Source: Castanea sativa (taxonomy: Eukaryota; Streptophyta; Magnoliopsida; Fagales; Fagaceae). From it: 64,000 nucleotides of DNA. The DNA lies in the NCBI RefSeq assembly GCF_040712315.1, contig NC_134024.1:4115158-4179157 (forward strand), in the 5' to 3' direction. The notes under the pieces were generated by a model. The model was not told the DNA's origin. It ran no database searches and was given only the letters and a program-made list of their open reading frames with translations. Of this stretch, positions 10,043 to 21,411 are shown piece by piece (positions within the stretch are counted from its first letter, which is position 1; the number at the start of each line of letters is the position of its first letter). The translations under genes were made by a program, and so were the position numbers.

Positions 10043-13000
10043 GTAATTGCTACTATAAACATTATTTCCACTGAATTTAAATTACTATTTGCATTGAATT
10101 ATTCGTTAGGATATGAATCTAAAGCATTTGACATGACAACAAGGGGGGCGGTCCAATATTGGACTGTATACTTGCTATAATAAATATAATAATACAACAA
10201 TGGGGCAGTTCTTTTATATTATATTATATTTTTATTAATACTACTTAAAAATCCATGCATTACACGGTTTTAATCATAAACATATATAATATAAATTTTA
10301 TTTGATAAATAATAATTATATGAATGATCAATTATGTAAATCTTTATGAATTTATGTTTGTTAATTAAATTGTTTGAACTTTTTGAGTTTTTATTGTTTT
10401 AAGAAAATATTAATTATGCATTGAATTACCTAGGGTAAACCCAATGTGTAATTTGTAAATTTTAATAAATCAAAACATAAATTATAATAAATAATCAAAA
10501 GACCAAACAATTATTCGAAGTCTTGGTAATAGATAAGATAATGGATAATTTCATCTGATTCGATGTTGTATATTCCTTTGACTTTCTTTTAAATATTATT
10601 CAAGATAATATATGTTCATAAAATTTTAATTTAAATCTTGAACAAAGCTGTAAAACTTGCACGATTTTGATCATGAAATTAGGTCAGAAAATTATAGAAT
10701 ATGTAATTTATTTGAGGAGAAATAACTAATGTAATGAGCAAAATTATATAACTTTATAATTCTAATATGGTGTTAACTTTTATAATTCTAATCTAATATA
10801 TTGACTGTCTCACAACAACATTTGTAATTACTTGTAACAAAGTGTTTGCATATTGTAAGTGAAACACTCCAAAGATTTGTGTTAAGTATTATATGATTCT
10901 CATCTTACTAATTTACTAGAATGCAGAGTTCAACACAATGTACGAACTCGATACATAAACAAAAATAAAATGCAGACCCCTCCATATAGAATTTTACTGA
11001 CTCCATCACTCAAATCCATTACACATTACGCAACTCAAATCTCCATACGAAACTAAAATTGTTTAAAAAATTGTAAGAAATCATAAAATAAATATGGCCT
11101 GACTTTGATTAACACAAAATAAAGAGAGTGGGGCAAGGGGCAAAAAAGGCACAAAAAAGAAGTGAGAGATGGCTCACAATTTCTCCATTGCTAATGAAGA
11201 GCATGCCAAAATGGTATCTCAAATATAAAATTGAAATTGAAATTGAAATTTGAAATTAGATTTGGTTTGACCAAGATATTTAAGTTATAATTTGGTGATC
11301 AAACAAAGAATTTGTAAGTAAAGAAAAAACCTAAAGCATATAAAATATTGAAGAAAAAAAATTGTGTATTAAAAAATAAAATCGAACGACATTTCTCAAA
11401 TGTACCCAAAAAAAGCCTAGAGGTAGAATTGTGTGAGAAAAATGACTCGCTATATCATAAAGTTGTCTTTAAATTTGTAGACATATAGAAAGTGCGTACA
11501 TCTTTCCATGATTAATGACCATGATTACAATCTCAATTTTCTCCGAAATTGCTTTTAGATAATCAATTTACAATTAATTACAAAATTTGAAAAACAGCAT
11601 TCTAACTTTTGGTTTTTGCCTCTTAACTTTGTAAGCTATGATCTCTATAGGAAATTTATTCAGTGGCCTCGTGTCACATGATAAAAACAAAGGATTGGGA
11701 AAATTAAAAAAAAAAAAAAAGTTTTTAAGAACAACGAATTAAGCAGTAATTGTAATTGGGGGAAAATTGATAAGAACAAAAGATTTAAAAAAAAAAAAAA
11801 ACCAATTATAAAATAAAAGTTTATATGAACAATCAATTTCACCTTCTTTTTCTTCTTCTACAAGACCAATCTCATATATTGCATGACCAATACCACTTCG
11901 ACTTCTATTTTCATGGTTCCCTTGAGATGGAGATGGTAATGAAGTGTTGGATATGGACGATAATGGAAAATAAGATATTAATAGTTTTTTTTGGCTAAAA
12001 TGCAAAACTTATTCTCTAAATTTCACTAGATTTCATTTCAATTCTTTAACTTTGTTTTCGGTCAATTCAATTCTCTAAATTTCAAAAATGTTCAATTAAG
12101 GTCTTCGTTAGACATTTGTTAACTCTACCATTAGCCCCATCCCAAAAGTCACCGTATTTCTAAAATTTAAATTTAAAAAAAAAAATGAAGCATAACAAGA
12201 GAGAGCAAGCAAGTGATCGAGATCCCAGTAGATTTGAAATTGTTTGATAAATCAAAATCCAAGCCTAAACTTTCAAAAGTATTGAGTCCAATATTCTCTA
12301 GCAACAAAAGTATAGTCCAATAAAGACAGTACACGTATTGTGAAGAAACTTCTAGCGAAACTTTTATTAATCTTGCTTGTTTTTATATTTGTGGATGAAA
12401 CTTCTGGCGAAGAACTAACCTGGAGCCGACAAAAATGCTTTAAAAAGGATCCGATTTCAGATTTCCACATCTTTGACCCAGCACTTGCTCTCTCTTTCAT
12501 CCCACTCTCTATCGATCTCACAATCTCTCTCTCTCATCGGTTTAGGCTCCTGGGTACATTGTTACGCTTTCATCTCGGTTTTTTATTTTTTAAAATTTTG
12601 AAATAAATAATAAATTTATTAATTAAATATTAAATAACACCAAAACAGCGCAGTTTTTGGAGGGTTTAATGGCAAAGTTAACAGAGGTCTAACGGAGGCC
12701 TTGATTGAATACTTTTGAAACTTAGAGGATTGAATTGACAGAAAACAAAGTTAAAAGATTGAAATGAATTTTAGTGAAACTTAGAAGGTAAATTTTGCAT
12801 TTTAGCCTAGGTTTTTTTTGGTATCTTAGTGATATGGAAAAATGAGAAAGCATGTACATTTAGGGAGATCAAGCAACTGTAATGGATGATCATAATGCAA
12901 GTTATAGGCAATTAATAATGGGTTGATGACTTCCATATATGAAGAACACTTTTAGGCATTGTTATGAATTCCATTCCGTTCCGGCCGGAACGGACGGAAT

Positions 13001-14794
13001 TTCTCGTACCGGTATATAATTCGGAACTGGAATACCTTTGTTCCACCTCGGGTCAAAATTCGGCCAGTTCCAGGGTATTTCGGTCATTCTGGTGTGTTTC
13101 GGCGAATACCGGCCGAAACTAAAGATTTGGCCGGTATGTATTTTGGGTTTGTTTCACACTTCACAGTTCATAGGGATCGAAGAAAAATAAGAAAAGAAGA
13201 AGAAGAAGAAGAAAGATAAGATTCACATTAGATCAAAGAAGAAGAAAAAAAAATTCAAGTCATGGACAAAGCTCAAGTGCTACCATTAAAACTCACTTCT
13301 TCAAGCTTGTGTCTTTGCCACTTCCATAGAGAAAAAGATGGAGTGTGAGTCTTTTATGAGGCTTTGAATAAAAAAGCTTTGGAATGTCTCTAAACTCAAA
13401 GCCACTGTTTTTCCTTTGCTAGAGAACACTTACCTGTTGAGCTTAAGGATGCATTAAAAAAAACAAAAAAAGATAAAAAGCTTTTTGAAGTAGAAGAAAG
13501 GAGGAGATCAGAGTCATCAGACGAAGAGGAAATAATAAGTGGAAAAATATGAGTGGGCTAATGGAATTGGTAAGGAAACTTCTAGGAAATTTCCTACTTG
13601 AAAACTATTCCTAGATACTTAGTTATTTACAACAATGCCACAAGTAAAAAGTTAAAATATATTTACATAATTTTTTTTATCCCCTTCACTTAATTTTTTT
13701 TAAGGTGAAACTTTAAAATAAAATTCCTTACTTTATATAAAAAATAATAATATCTAGTTACACATACACACACACACACACACATATATATGTATAGGAA
13801 CTCCGAAACACCCTGAAATGGTATGTCAGAATAGGCCGGTACCGAAATATTTCATTCCATTGGACAAACCGAAACGGGAACCGAAACGGAATTAATAACA
13901 TTGCTTTTAGGTAAATTAAAGTGAGAAATAATCATTACTGATAACTTCCATATTTATAGTATCTTCCTTTTTTGAAGAATAGTTGTATGAGTGCAATGAC
14001 TAAACAAATGGAAAAATAAGAAATAAAGAAAGAAAGAAGGATTGGACAACCGTTACCGTATATAGAAAAGTAAAAATGTTGTTTAAAGCTACTAATACAA
14101 TATTTATAGCCGCTGATGAGTGATGGCTTCCATATTTGGTGAACGGTTTTAGGTGAGTAAAAATTATAAAATTTACTGATCATTTAAGGGCTTATTGGTG
14201 TAATTAATAGTGAACATTTAAGTGCATACATTTTTTTTTTTTAAGATATAAACTCAATTCTTAACATTTATTTTTTTGGCTAGCCCATCATTTTAGAAAA
14301 TAGTCTCTTTTTTTTTAAGGGAAATACTAATGGACACCCTTAAAGAAAGTTTTTATGGAAAAAAAAAAAAGCAATTAATGTTTTGACAGTTTTTTTCATT
14401 TCCTATAAAAGTAGTGTCAAAACATTCTTAAAATGGATTGTTAACTATTTTTTTAATTAGTATAGGTACTCCTGGAGTACAATAAATGCGTACTCACCTC
14501 TCTCACATGAATGGTGAGTCCTACCATGAATTTAATTAGTGGGACCCACTATTCATGTGAGAGGAGGAAGTAGTACGCATTTATGATACTCCGGGAGTAC
14601 ACAATAATTTCCCTACAATTAGATGTTTCTCAAAAAAATGGAATCTATAATAAGATAACTATAAAATATTTATTTTCTTAAAAAGAATTTACGCAGCATT
14701 TAATGGAGCTTCAAATGTAAGTGATTTTTTTTATTTTTTTTATTTTATAGCTACATTGTTTATTATCAAATGGTCAAATGTTAATAATGAATAG

Positions 14795-14853
<59 letters not shown>

Positions 14854-17800
14854 GTGTGTGTGTGTACATGTTTGTGAAAGATGAAGCATGAAAACATTAT
14901 TAAATAAGTTAAGTTTATATATAATAATATGTTTGTGAACAAACACATTAGTACGAGGCTTGATTTAAGTATATAAAATATTAGGCTAAATTATAAATTG
15001 CACTTTAACTTTGACCAAAATTCAATTCAATCCTCTAACTTCACTTTCATTCAATCAAGTCATCTAGTTTCATATTTATTCAATTTTGTCTCCATAAAAA
15101 AAGCTCTACTAGAGTTGACCCTCTAAATGACAACAATTTGTTTTAGGGTATGATGTTGTTTTGGGATAGTTAATGACAATCTTTTAACAAAAGTGGATGA
15201 AAAACCTTAATTAAATAAACTTAAAATTTTAAGGATTTAATTGAATTAAAGTAAAGTTAGAGGACTAGATTAAATTTGAATAAAACTTAGAGGGTGCAAA
15301 TTATAATTTAGCCAAAATATTTACTTTTTAAAAATAGAATATTATCATATGTTAATATGTATACATATATAAAAATATATTCATATATTCTTAAGTTTGG
15401 ATTGTGAAATTTTGTAAATAAGTTCATAAGATATCAATTTACTATTTATAATTTATTGATATTATAAATAGCCCATTTGTGACAAAATTAATTTATAATT
15501 TTCAACAATAAAATATTGATGAATCTAAATTTTATAAGTTTTTACATGAAATAATTCTACTCAATAAACCCAAATAATATATTTTCAACAATAATTTAAT
15601 AATTTATTATTGGAATACATTTTTAAACAAACTCAACCTTGTTCGACAAAAAAAGTAAACCAAGGGCATACATAAAGTCTAATTAATTTGGTGGTGAGCT
15701 CGAGCTTAGCTCATGTTCTACATAAAATTAAATAAACAATTTTAAAATATTAATGCTATGCTTAACTCATCTCATCTCATCTCCATTATAACCCTACTAT
15801 TATTATTATCTTCTTTTAAATGTGCAATTACCATTTTTACACTGAAATTATTGAACTCCTTAATTTCCTAATTATCAATGTGGTTTCATTTGAATTTTAA
15901 ACGGTTTAGTCAAAATTTACACACCGACTCAAGATTCCCTTGAACAAATTTTCATTCTTTGCTATGACAGCCAAACTTTAATGAAGAATATAACAGCAAA
16001 CAACTAACTTTTATTCAACCCAACCCAACCCAAGCTTGCGTGCGCTTGTCTTAAACAATTTTTTGTTGTAATTCGGGAATAGCATAAGTGCATTAATACA
16101 AGTAATAGACTAGGATATCCAAACAAGGCTATAATAGTTAAGGTAACTTGAAAACCTCCATGTCTACATCTTTGGGCAGCACTAACTAATATTTATTTTT
16201 GTTGTAAGCTTTATAACTCAACTGATACATTCCGATAATTCAAACAAAGACATCCATAGTTTAATTCCCCCTCCCTGTTATAACTACCTAATTTATAAAT
16301 AATTAAATTAAAAAAAAACTAAAATCCACTATTTTAGATACAGATTAGAATCCTATAATTTAATCATACAAGTGACACTCACAAACTCAAATTACTGAAA
16401 TTAATGATACTATACTGAAAAAAGGAACCCAAAATTCCAATTCACACACAATGGCTTTTTGCTACTCTTGAACATTACCATCCATGATGCATCTTTCAGC
16501 TTCCAAATGCAATCACACATTGTGTACATATATTCTAATGTGAACGTCTTTCAACCTTATTATTCCCCTTATAGGAGGACATTTTCGATCAGAAGTCCCT
16601 ATTTGAACAAAAGCTATCAGCTGTCAACCCATAATAGCATATTATAAATATATACACACAAAAAACTGCAACAGTAGTTCATTTTTCTTTTCGGTGATAT
16701 TGGATTTTTTTATTTGTTTTATTTTAAGCAAAGGGAAGGGGGGGGGGGGGTTGAGTGGGTGTAGAAATGATGGGTGGATAAATTGCATTGCTTAATTGCC
16801 ATTTTTCTTTGCAGGCCTCAGGCAGAATTTATCCAAGGTATTATAAAAGTGATATCGCTTAAATTGAGTTCCTTGTTCCCCAAAGATACCAACGGCTTAG
16901 TAGGAATTGATTCTCGAGTGGAGAAATTGATGTCGCTTTTAGCGATAGGATCAAATGATGTTCGCATTATTGGGATTTGGGGGATGGGAGGTATTGGTAA
17001 GACAACTCTTGCTAGAGTTGTTTATGACGAGCTTTTTAATGAATTTGAAGGTGGTTGTTTTATCGGTAATGTTAGGGGTGAATCTGAAAAATGTGGGTTA
17101 CTTCCATTACAACAAAAACTTATTCGTGAGATTTTGATGGACGATAGTGTGAATATAAGGGATGATAAAGATGGAGTTGATAGGATCAAGAATATGTTAT
17201 GCCATAAAAAGATTCTTCTTGTTCTTGATGATGTAAATCAATTCAATCAGCTAGAAAAGTTAGCTGGGGACTCTAAATGGTTTGGTCTAGGTAGTAGAGT
17301 CATCATAACAACAAGAGATGAACATTTGTTGACAAGGCATAAGGTACATGGAATATATGAGGCTCAAGAATTGAATGATTATGAGGCTCTTCATCTTTTT
17401 AGTTTGAAGGCCTTCAATAAATATCATCCTCCTGAAGATTATCTAGACTTGTCCACATCTTTTGTACATTATGCTAAAGGTCTTCCTTTAGCTACTAATG
17501 TTTTGGGTTCTTTTTTGTACAATAGACGTAAGAAGGAATGGGAAGGTACATTAAATAGGCTCAAAGAACATCCTGACAAAAAAATTAATGAAATTCTTGA
17601 AATAGGTTTTGATGGACTTGAGGGTACTGAAAAAGAAATATTTCTACATATCGCATGTTTCTTCAATATGAAGGAAAAGGATTATATAGAAAAAATACTA
17701 GATTATCTTGGCCTTTACCCTAGAATTGGATTAAAGGTTCTCATAGAAAAGTCTCTCTTAAAAGATAATGGAAATACATATTGGATGCATGACTTACTAC

Positions 17801-19476
17801 AACAAATGGGACAAGAAATGGTTCGTCGAGATTGTCCTCTAGAACCTGAAAAGTGGAGCAAATTGTGGCTATATAAGGACATTCTCAGCGCATCGATGAA
17901 AAATATGGTAAGAGATTGTTTAGAGAATAAACCTTATCATGTTATTCAAAGAAGTTGAAATTTGAACAACTCTAGTAAACATATATCTTGCAACTAACTC
18001 ATTTTTTTTCTTTTCTTTATTATTAGGAAATGGAAGCAATTCAAGGACTTGTCCTTCAATTGGGTGAACTACTTGAATTAGAAAAGGCACATTGGAATCT
18101 TCAAGCCTTTCCAAAGATGCCTAACCTTAAATTGCTTATAATTCATCATGTTCAACTTCTACATGGTCCCAAACATCTTTCTAACAACTTAAGATTTCTT
18201 GATTGGAGTGAGTATCCTTCAAAATCGTTGCCGTCGAATTTTCAACCAGTTGAGCTTGTTGAACTTCACTTGTTGTACAGCAAAATTGAATGGCTTTGGA
18301 AAGGAACGAAGGTAAGATTGTTATTTAAGTACTTTGATACAACTTTGTTTTTATTTGTTTAATCTAACTCTTCTATTGTATATTTTGGCTTTTAACAGTA
18401 TTTGGACAAGTTAAAGCTCATCAAATTGAACGATTCCTTAAACCTCATTGCAACCCCTGACTTCACTAGAGTTCCCAATCTTGAGAAATTGGTTCTCAGT
18501 GGTTGTATAAAGTTACATGAGGTTCACCCATCTATTATGGTTCTTAAAAGGCTTACTCTTCTTGATCTAGAAAACTGCAAGAGCCTTAGAAGACTTCCAA
18601 GCAAGTTTGAAATGGAGTCTCTTGAAATTCTCATTCTTTCTGGCTGTTCAAAAATCAAGAGAATTCCAGAATTTATGGGAAATATGAAAAGCTTATCAAA
18701 ACTTCACTTAAATGCCACTACTATTACAAAACTTCCCTCTTCAATTGAACATTTGACTAACCTTACTTCATTGCATTTAAGAGATTGCAAGAATCTTGTG
18801 TGTCTTCCTAGTATCTTTTGTAGCTTCAAGTCGCTTAAAGATATTAATTTGGCTGGATGCTCGAAGCTTGACGGTCTACTGGAGAAGCTGTGGAATTTTG
18901 AAAGTCTAGAGAAGCTCAATGTGAGTGGAATTACTTTAAGAGAGCCACCTTCCTCTGTTACGTTAGAGAATTTTAAAGAACTATCTCTTCAGGGATGTAA
19001 AGAGCCACCACATAAACTATGGAATAATTTGTTCCCCTTAAATTTAATGCCAAGAAGAAGCCTAAATCCTGTGAGTTTGTTATTGCCTTCCCTTTTAGGT
19101 ATGCGTTCTTTAAAGAGCTTGGACCTAAGCAACTGTAATCTCCAAATAATCCCTAGTGATATTGGAAACTTATCCTCTATAACCCAATTAAATCTAAGTG
19201 AAAATCACTTTAGTTGCCTTCCTGAAAGTATGGTGCAATTGTCTAAATTGGAGTTGATTGATTTAAACAATTGCACAAGACTTCGTTCATTGTCACAATT
19301 GCCATCAACGATTTCTATGGTTGAAGCAGGTGGTTGTGCCTCATTGGAAACATGTCCAAATGGATTTAAATCACATAACTCATATACACGTCTTTCCCTC
19401 ATCAATTGCTTCAAATTGGTTCGTCAGAATGACATGATCTCTTACGCGCTGAGAATGCTATTGACAGCTGCTCATG

Positions 19477-19536
<60 letters not shown>

Positions 19537-20224
19537 GTCAATTCTGAATATCATGGTTTGTATGTTTCAGGAAATCTGCAAGAAATTTATAGGAATCTAT
19601 AACATAGGTGGCTTACAGATTGTGATTCCTGGGTGTGAAATTCTGAAATGGTTTACGCATCAGAGTGTGGGGGATACAGTCAGTGCACAACTTACTCATC
19701 TGAATGAAAATAAGTGGATTGGAATCGCTATGTGTGTTGTGCCTATGGAATACCCCGATTTTGAATGGCATTTGGCATGTGAAATTCTAGTCAACAAACA
19801 TTGTGTCAGACGCTATACTCTAGGCTGTGTCCCTAGATCTGTTAAGATTAAATCAGATCACCTTTGGATGAACTATATACCCTATCCAGTGATTAGTAAG
19901 CATGCGAGAGCAGTATTTGGTCAAATTGATGAGAATGGATTCATAAAGATGAAGCTTAGATTTTGCCGGGTATTTGATGGACCTAGGTTTCATCAAATAG
20001 GGTTTCGTGTAGTATACGAACAAGACATGGAAGACATCAGAGAAATGCTATCAGCTCAATCCAGCAACAACACCTGCATCACTCCTTACGAGGGTTTGGA
20101 TGTTCATCACAATTCAACAGAAGGAATCAAATTGAAGCTAAGCCGTGATGAATATGAGGGGGCCGGAGCTAGTGGTGAAGGCAGCTCTAACGATGTCCCA
20201 CACTCAAAGAGGATTGAAAGATAG
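9549..20224 (+). CDS. TNL A: TIR-NB-LRR immune receptor
   Basis: Five coding exons by GT-AG junctions: 9549-10042, 16815-17907, 18027-18311, 18399-19478, 19571-20224 (stop TAG), giving 1201 codons, a normal TNL length. Domain order: TIR (residues ~17-165), NB-ARC (~195-525), linker and first LRRs, LRR exon, C-JID. Such proteins are cytoplasmic or nuclear effector sensors; on activation they oligomerise and the TIR cleaves NAD+ to signal through EDS1. All NB-ARC motifs look intact. Start: the ATG at 9549; the upstream in-frame triplet at 9540 is TTG, not ATG. A leader intron probably runs from 9320 to an acceptor at 9520 or 9538. Odd points: Gly replaces Arg in the TIR SFRGEDTR motif, and TAG at 20222 cuts a short tail. 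Probably functional; expression is unknown. Confidence 0.88.
11993..12807. mobile_element. Non-autonomous MULE-like element
   Basis: Inverted ends: left GGCTAAAATGCAAAAC, right TTTTGCATTTTAGCC, with the inverted similarity running ~120 bp inward ('tttcatttcaattctttaac' against 'gttaaaagattgaaatgaat'). Flanks are a T-rich direct repeat (left AGTTTTTTTT, right TAGGTTTTTTTT), consistent with a slipped 9-10-bp duplication. The B intron at ~45860 ('aatagtttttccggtatc') is the empty site. Open frames inside are short and not recognisable. Confidence 0.75.
12957..13903. mobile_element. Non-autonomous hAT-like element
   Basis: 947 bp bounded by left CATTGTTATGAATTCC and right GGAATTAATAACATTG, near-perfect inverted repeats. 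The 8-bp target duplication CTTTTAGG lies at 12949-12956 and 13904-13911. TNL B at ~45955 ('cagtattaggtaaattaaag') has one copy and no element. Sub-terminal sequence is unusually GC-rich ('ccgttccggccggaacgg'). An interior stretch at ~13430-13540 reads as a basic/acidic ORF remnant that I cannot assign. Confidence 0.85.
14318..14614. mobile_element. Composite MITE with internal palindrome
   Basis: Left AGGGAAATACTAATGG and right ACAATAATTTCCCT form inverted ends. The right half (14465-14605) is a separate palindrome: 'gtactcctggagtac', 'tctctcacatgaatgg' and their complements. The whole block is absent from the matching B intron position (~46575), so it is an insertion, possibly nested. Non-coding. 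Confidence 0.65.
14798..14866. repeat. (TA)n(TATG)n(TG)n microsatellite
   Basis: A compound repeat in TNL A intron 1. The same locus in B (46818-46880) has a shorter TA tract and a longer TATG tract, so this repeat predates the duplication. Confidence 0.9.
14984..15313. mobile_element. MULE-like MITE, GGCTAAAT ends
   Basis: 330 bp with left GGCTAAATTATAAATTGCAC and right the complement of GGCTAAATTATAATTTGCAC. Flanks AAAATATTA and AAAATATTT suggest a 9-bp duplication with one change. The B intron has only the left ~60 bp (46997-47035), followed directly by sequence matching A at ~15912, so B has lost the rest of the element plus ~600 bp. Confidence 0.75.
16815..17907 (+). CDS. TNL A exon 2, NB-ARC domain
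   Basis: Completes Arg165 and encodes residues 166-529. P-loop GMGGIGKTT at 221-229 (Lys227 for ATP phosphate), kinase-2 LLVLDDV at 299-305, RNBS-B GSRVIITTRD at 324-333, GLPLA at 387-391, RNBS-D-like FLHIACFF near 441-448, MHD at 489-491. Kinase-2 ends in Asp-Val rather than Trp, as in TNLs. Ends in phase 0 at ATG|GTAAGA. Confidence 0.93.
16981..17002 (+). promoter_or_regulatory. Candidate miR482/2118-type target over the P-loop codons
   Basis: The P-loop coding stretch (GGGATGGGAGGTATTGG...) resembles the known miR482/miR2118 target region in plant NB-LRR genes. Several mismatches to the consensus I remember are visible. Equivalent stretches are at 48113-48134 and 61472-61493. Prediction only. 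Confidence 0.25.
18027..18311 (+). CDS. TNL A exon 3, NB-LRR linker and first LRRs
   Basis: 95 codons, phase 0 at both ends (TTAG|GAAATG ... AAG|GTAAGA). Encodes GPKHLSNNLRFLDWSEYPSK and LPSNFQPVELVELHL, the usual TNL linker with the first LRR. The same length, 285 bp, as B exon 3. Confidence 0.9.
18399..19478 (+). CDS. TNL A exon 4, main LRR domain
   Basis: 360 codons of leucine-rich repeats (e.g. LPSSIEHLTNLTSLHLRDC, then LDLSNCNLQIIPSDIGNLSS), the presumed recognition surface. Begins after AACAG at 18398. The donor GT at 19479 opens directly into a CT/TA microsatellite; the frame would continue through the repeat to a stop at 19547 if the intron were retained. Confidence 0.88.
19479..19570 (+). 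other. TNL A intron 4, microsatellite intron (92 bp)
   Basis: The intron is GT followed by (CT)n then (AT)n, then 'gtcaattctgaatatcatgg' and TTTCAG. Well over half of it is simple repeat starting at the donor itself. B has the same structure (50622-50719). Very short for a plant intron. Confidence 0.8.
19571..20224 (+). CDS. TNL A exon 5, C-JID domain and stop
   Basis: 217 codons and TAG. Starts EICKKF, then IVIPGCEILKWF, the C-JID signature that follows LRRs in TNLs and helps bind effectors. The TAG at 20222-20224 stands where B has AAG in the corresponding frame; the ancestral frame would continue to the donor at 20277. The exon itself continues to 20276 as 3' UTR. Confidence 0.85.
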   Translation, partial: EICKKFIGIYNIGGLQIVIPGCEILKWFTHQSVGDTVSAQLTHLNENKWIGIAMCVVPMEYPDFEWHLACEILVNKHCVRRYTLGCVPRSVKIKSDHLWMNYIPYPVISKHARAVFGQIDENGFIKMKLRFCRVFDGPRFHQIGFRVVYEQDMEDIREMLSAQSSNNTCITPYEGLDVHHNSTEGIKLKLSRDEYEGAGASGEGSSNDVPHSKRIER

Positions 20225-20593
20225 AGAATTAATGTATGGGCTCATGCTAATTCTGATCACAAGGATTCTAATGAAGGTAAGTAATCTTTACCACTGTAGC
20301 TTCCTATTGGGCCTGTGGTAACCTTGTTTTTTTTCCAGAGAAAGTAGTCTGTGAGTTTTTTTTTTTGTTTGTTTGTTTGTCAAAATGTCATTGCCATTAC
20401 TAATTTCTTAAACCTCTTAGTGTTAGAAGCTTACAATGCCATTTTCATTTTACTACCTTGTACAAAATTTTCCTTAAAAAGAATAAATCCCAATTTTTAA
20501 TTAACTAGTTTTGAATTTTTTTGATAATAAGTTAGAAGGAAATTTAATGCAAATCAACCATATATACATCACTTGCTTGTTTTATTTTAAATT

Positions 20594-20950
20594 GGGTAAA
20601 CTACTTATTTGGTCTCTATCCTATACACCATATTTTAATTTGATCCTTAACCTTTTAATTGTGTCAATTTGGTCCCTACTGTGTCAATTTAATCCTTACA
20701 GTTATCTTTTGGATGAAAATTAATGATATGTCTAATAGCCAAAATAAAAAATTAGCTTCTATTGATGTGATAATAAACTAAAATTTTATTTTGACTATTT
20801 GCTATGTAAACAATTTTCATCTAATATATAATGGCAAAGACTAAATTGACACGACATTAAAATGTTATGGACCAAATTGACACAATTGAAAGGTTAAGGA
20901 CCAAATTGAAATATGGTGCAAAGGCTAGGGACTAAATATGTAGTTTACCC
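20594..20950. mobile_element. MULE-like MITE in TNL A 3' intron
   Basis: 357 bp, ends GGGTAAACTACTTATTTGGTC and complement (right ...GTAGTTTACCC). The 9-bp target duplication TTTTAAATT is at 20585-20593 and 20951-20959. TNL B (~51830) has a single TTTTAAATT and no element. Confidence 0.88.
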
Positions 20951-21088
20951 TTTTAAATTTAAAATTTTTTTTTGTTTTTGTTGTTTACACCAAATTCTTA
21001 TTAACTTTCTATTAGTTTTGGTGGAAAGATAATGCAAATCAACCATTGTCTTTGCTTTGTTGACTGTTGATTATATTTGCACTCACAG

Positions 21089-21170
21089 GCAGTTTCTCAT
21101 TCTTCCCTCTCTCACTCATCGTCAGCGGCTCCTGAAGTAGTTGCAAGCAGTGGCAAAACAGTCTGTGAAG
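21089..21170 (+). other. TNL A exon 6, 3' terminal exon, copy 1
   Basis: Bounded by ACAG at 21088 and GTGAGT at 21171. In the frame that the TAG at 20222 interrupts, exon 5 joins this exon and soon reaches TGA, so it would encode a short C-tail. With the TAG it is 3' UTR. B has one equivalent at 51976-52061. Confidence 0.6.
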
Positions 21171-21316
21171 GTGAGTGCCTTTTCTTTTCTTTTTTGGTCT
21201 CATAACTAAATGAATCATTGTTGTCCATTTTCGTTTCCTTGGATTTCATTTGATAGCATTATATTTCTGTGTTTGATGTACTGAGATGAAGACACATGTT
21301 AGAATGCACTCACCAG

Positions 21317-21411
21317 TGGATTCTCATTCTTCCCTATCTCACTCACGGTCAGTGGCTCCTGATGTAGTTGCAAGTAGTGGCAGAACGATTGTCCGTGAAA
21401 GGTGAGTGCGC
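21317..21411 (+). repeat. TNL A exon 6, tandem duplicate
   Basis: Repeats 'ttctcattcttccct', 'cactcacggtcagtggctcc' and 'gtagttgcaagtagtggc' from the preceding exon with its flanks. The two units (~21078-21305 and ~21306-21535) have both splice sites: CCAG at 21316 and GTGAGT at 21412. B has a single copy, so the duplication occurred in A. Confidence 0.8.

Larger units (their letters stand above)
10043..16814 (+). other. TNL A intron 1 (6.8 kb)
   Basis: Runs from GT at 10043 to AG at 16813-16814. It aligns along most of its length with the B intron segments 43590-47946. Unlike B, it holds MULE-like, hAT-like and composite MITEs at 11993, 12957, 14318 and 14984; B carries other insertions instead. 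I found no host gene inside it. Confidence 0.85.

Noticed and set aside
12340..12606. Open frame starting KKLLAKLLLILLVFIFVDET, looks like a signal peptide
   Set aside because: Lies inside the MULE-like element, with no counterpart or known family. Hydrophobicity alone is weak evidence in T-rich DNA.
14740..14946. Reverse-strand frame with Tyr-Ile repeats
   Set aside because: Translation of a TA microsatellite.
17469..17666. Reverse-strand frames under the TNL exons (also 18704, 19205, 48601, 50132, 50348, 59149, 61388, 63797)
   Set aside because: They are antisense shadows of NB-ARC and LRR exons; the sense frames carry the conserved motifs.
18402..19547. Taking the LRR frame through the microsatellite as the real C-terminus of TNL A
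   Set aside because: A GT donor, a TTTCAG acceptor and an in-phase C-JID exon follow in both A and B; retention is possible only as an alternative form.
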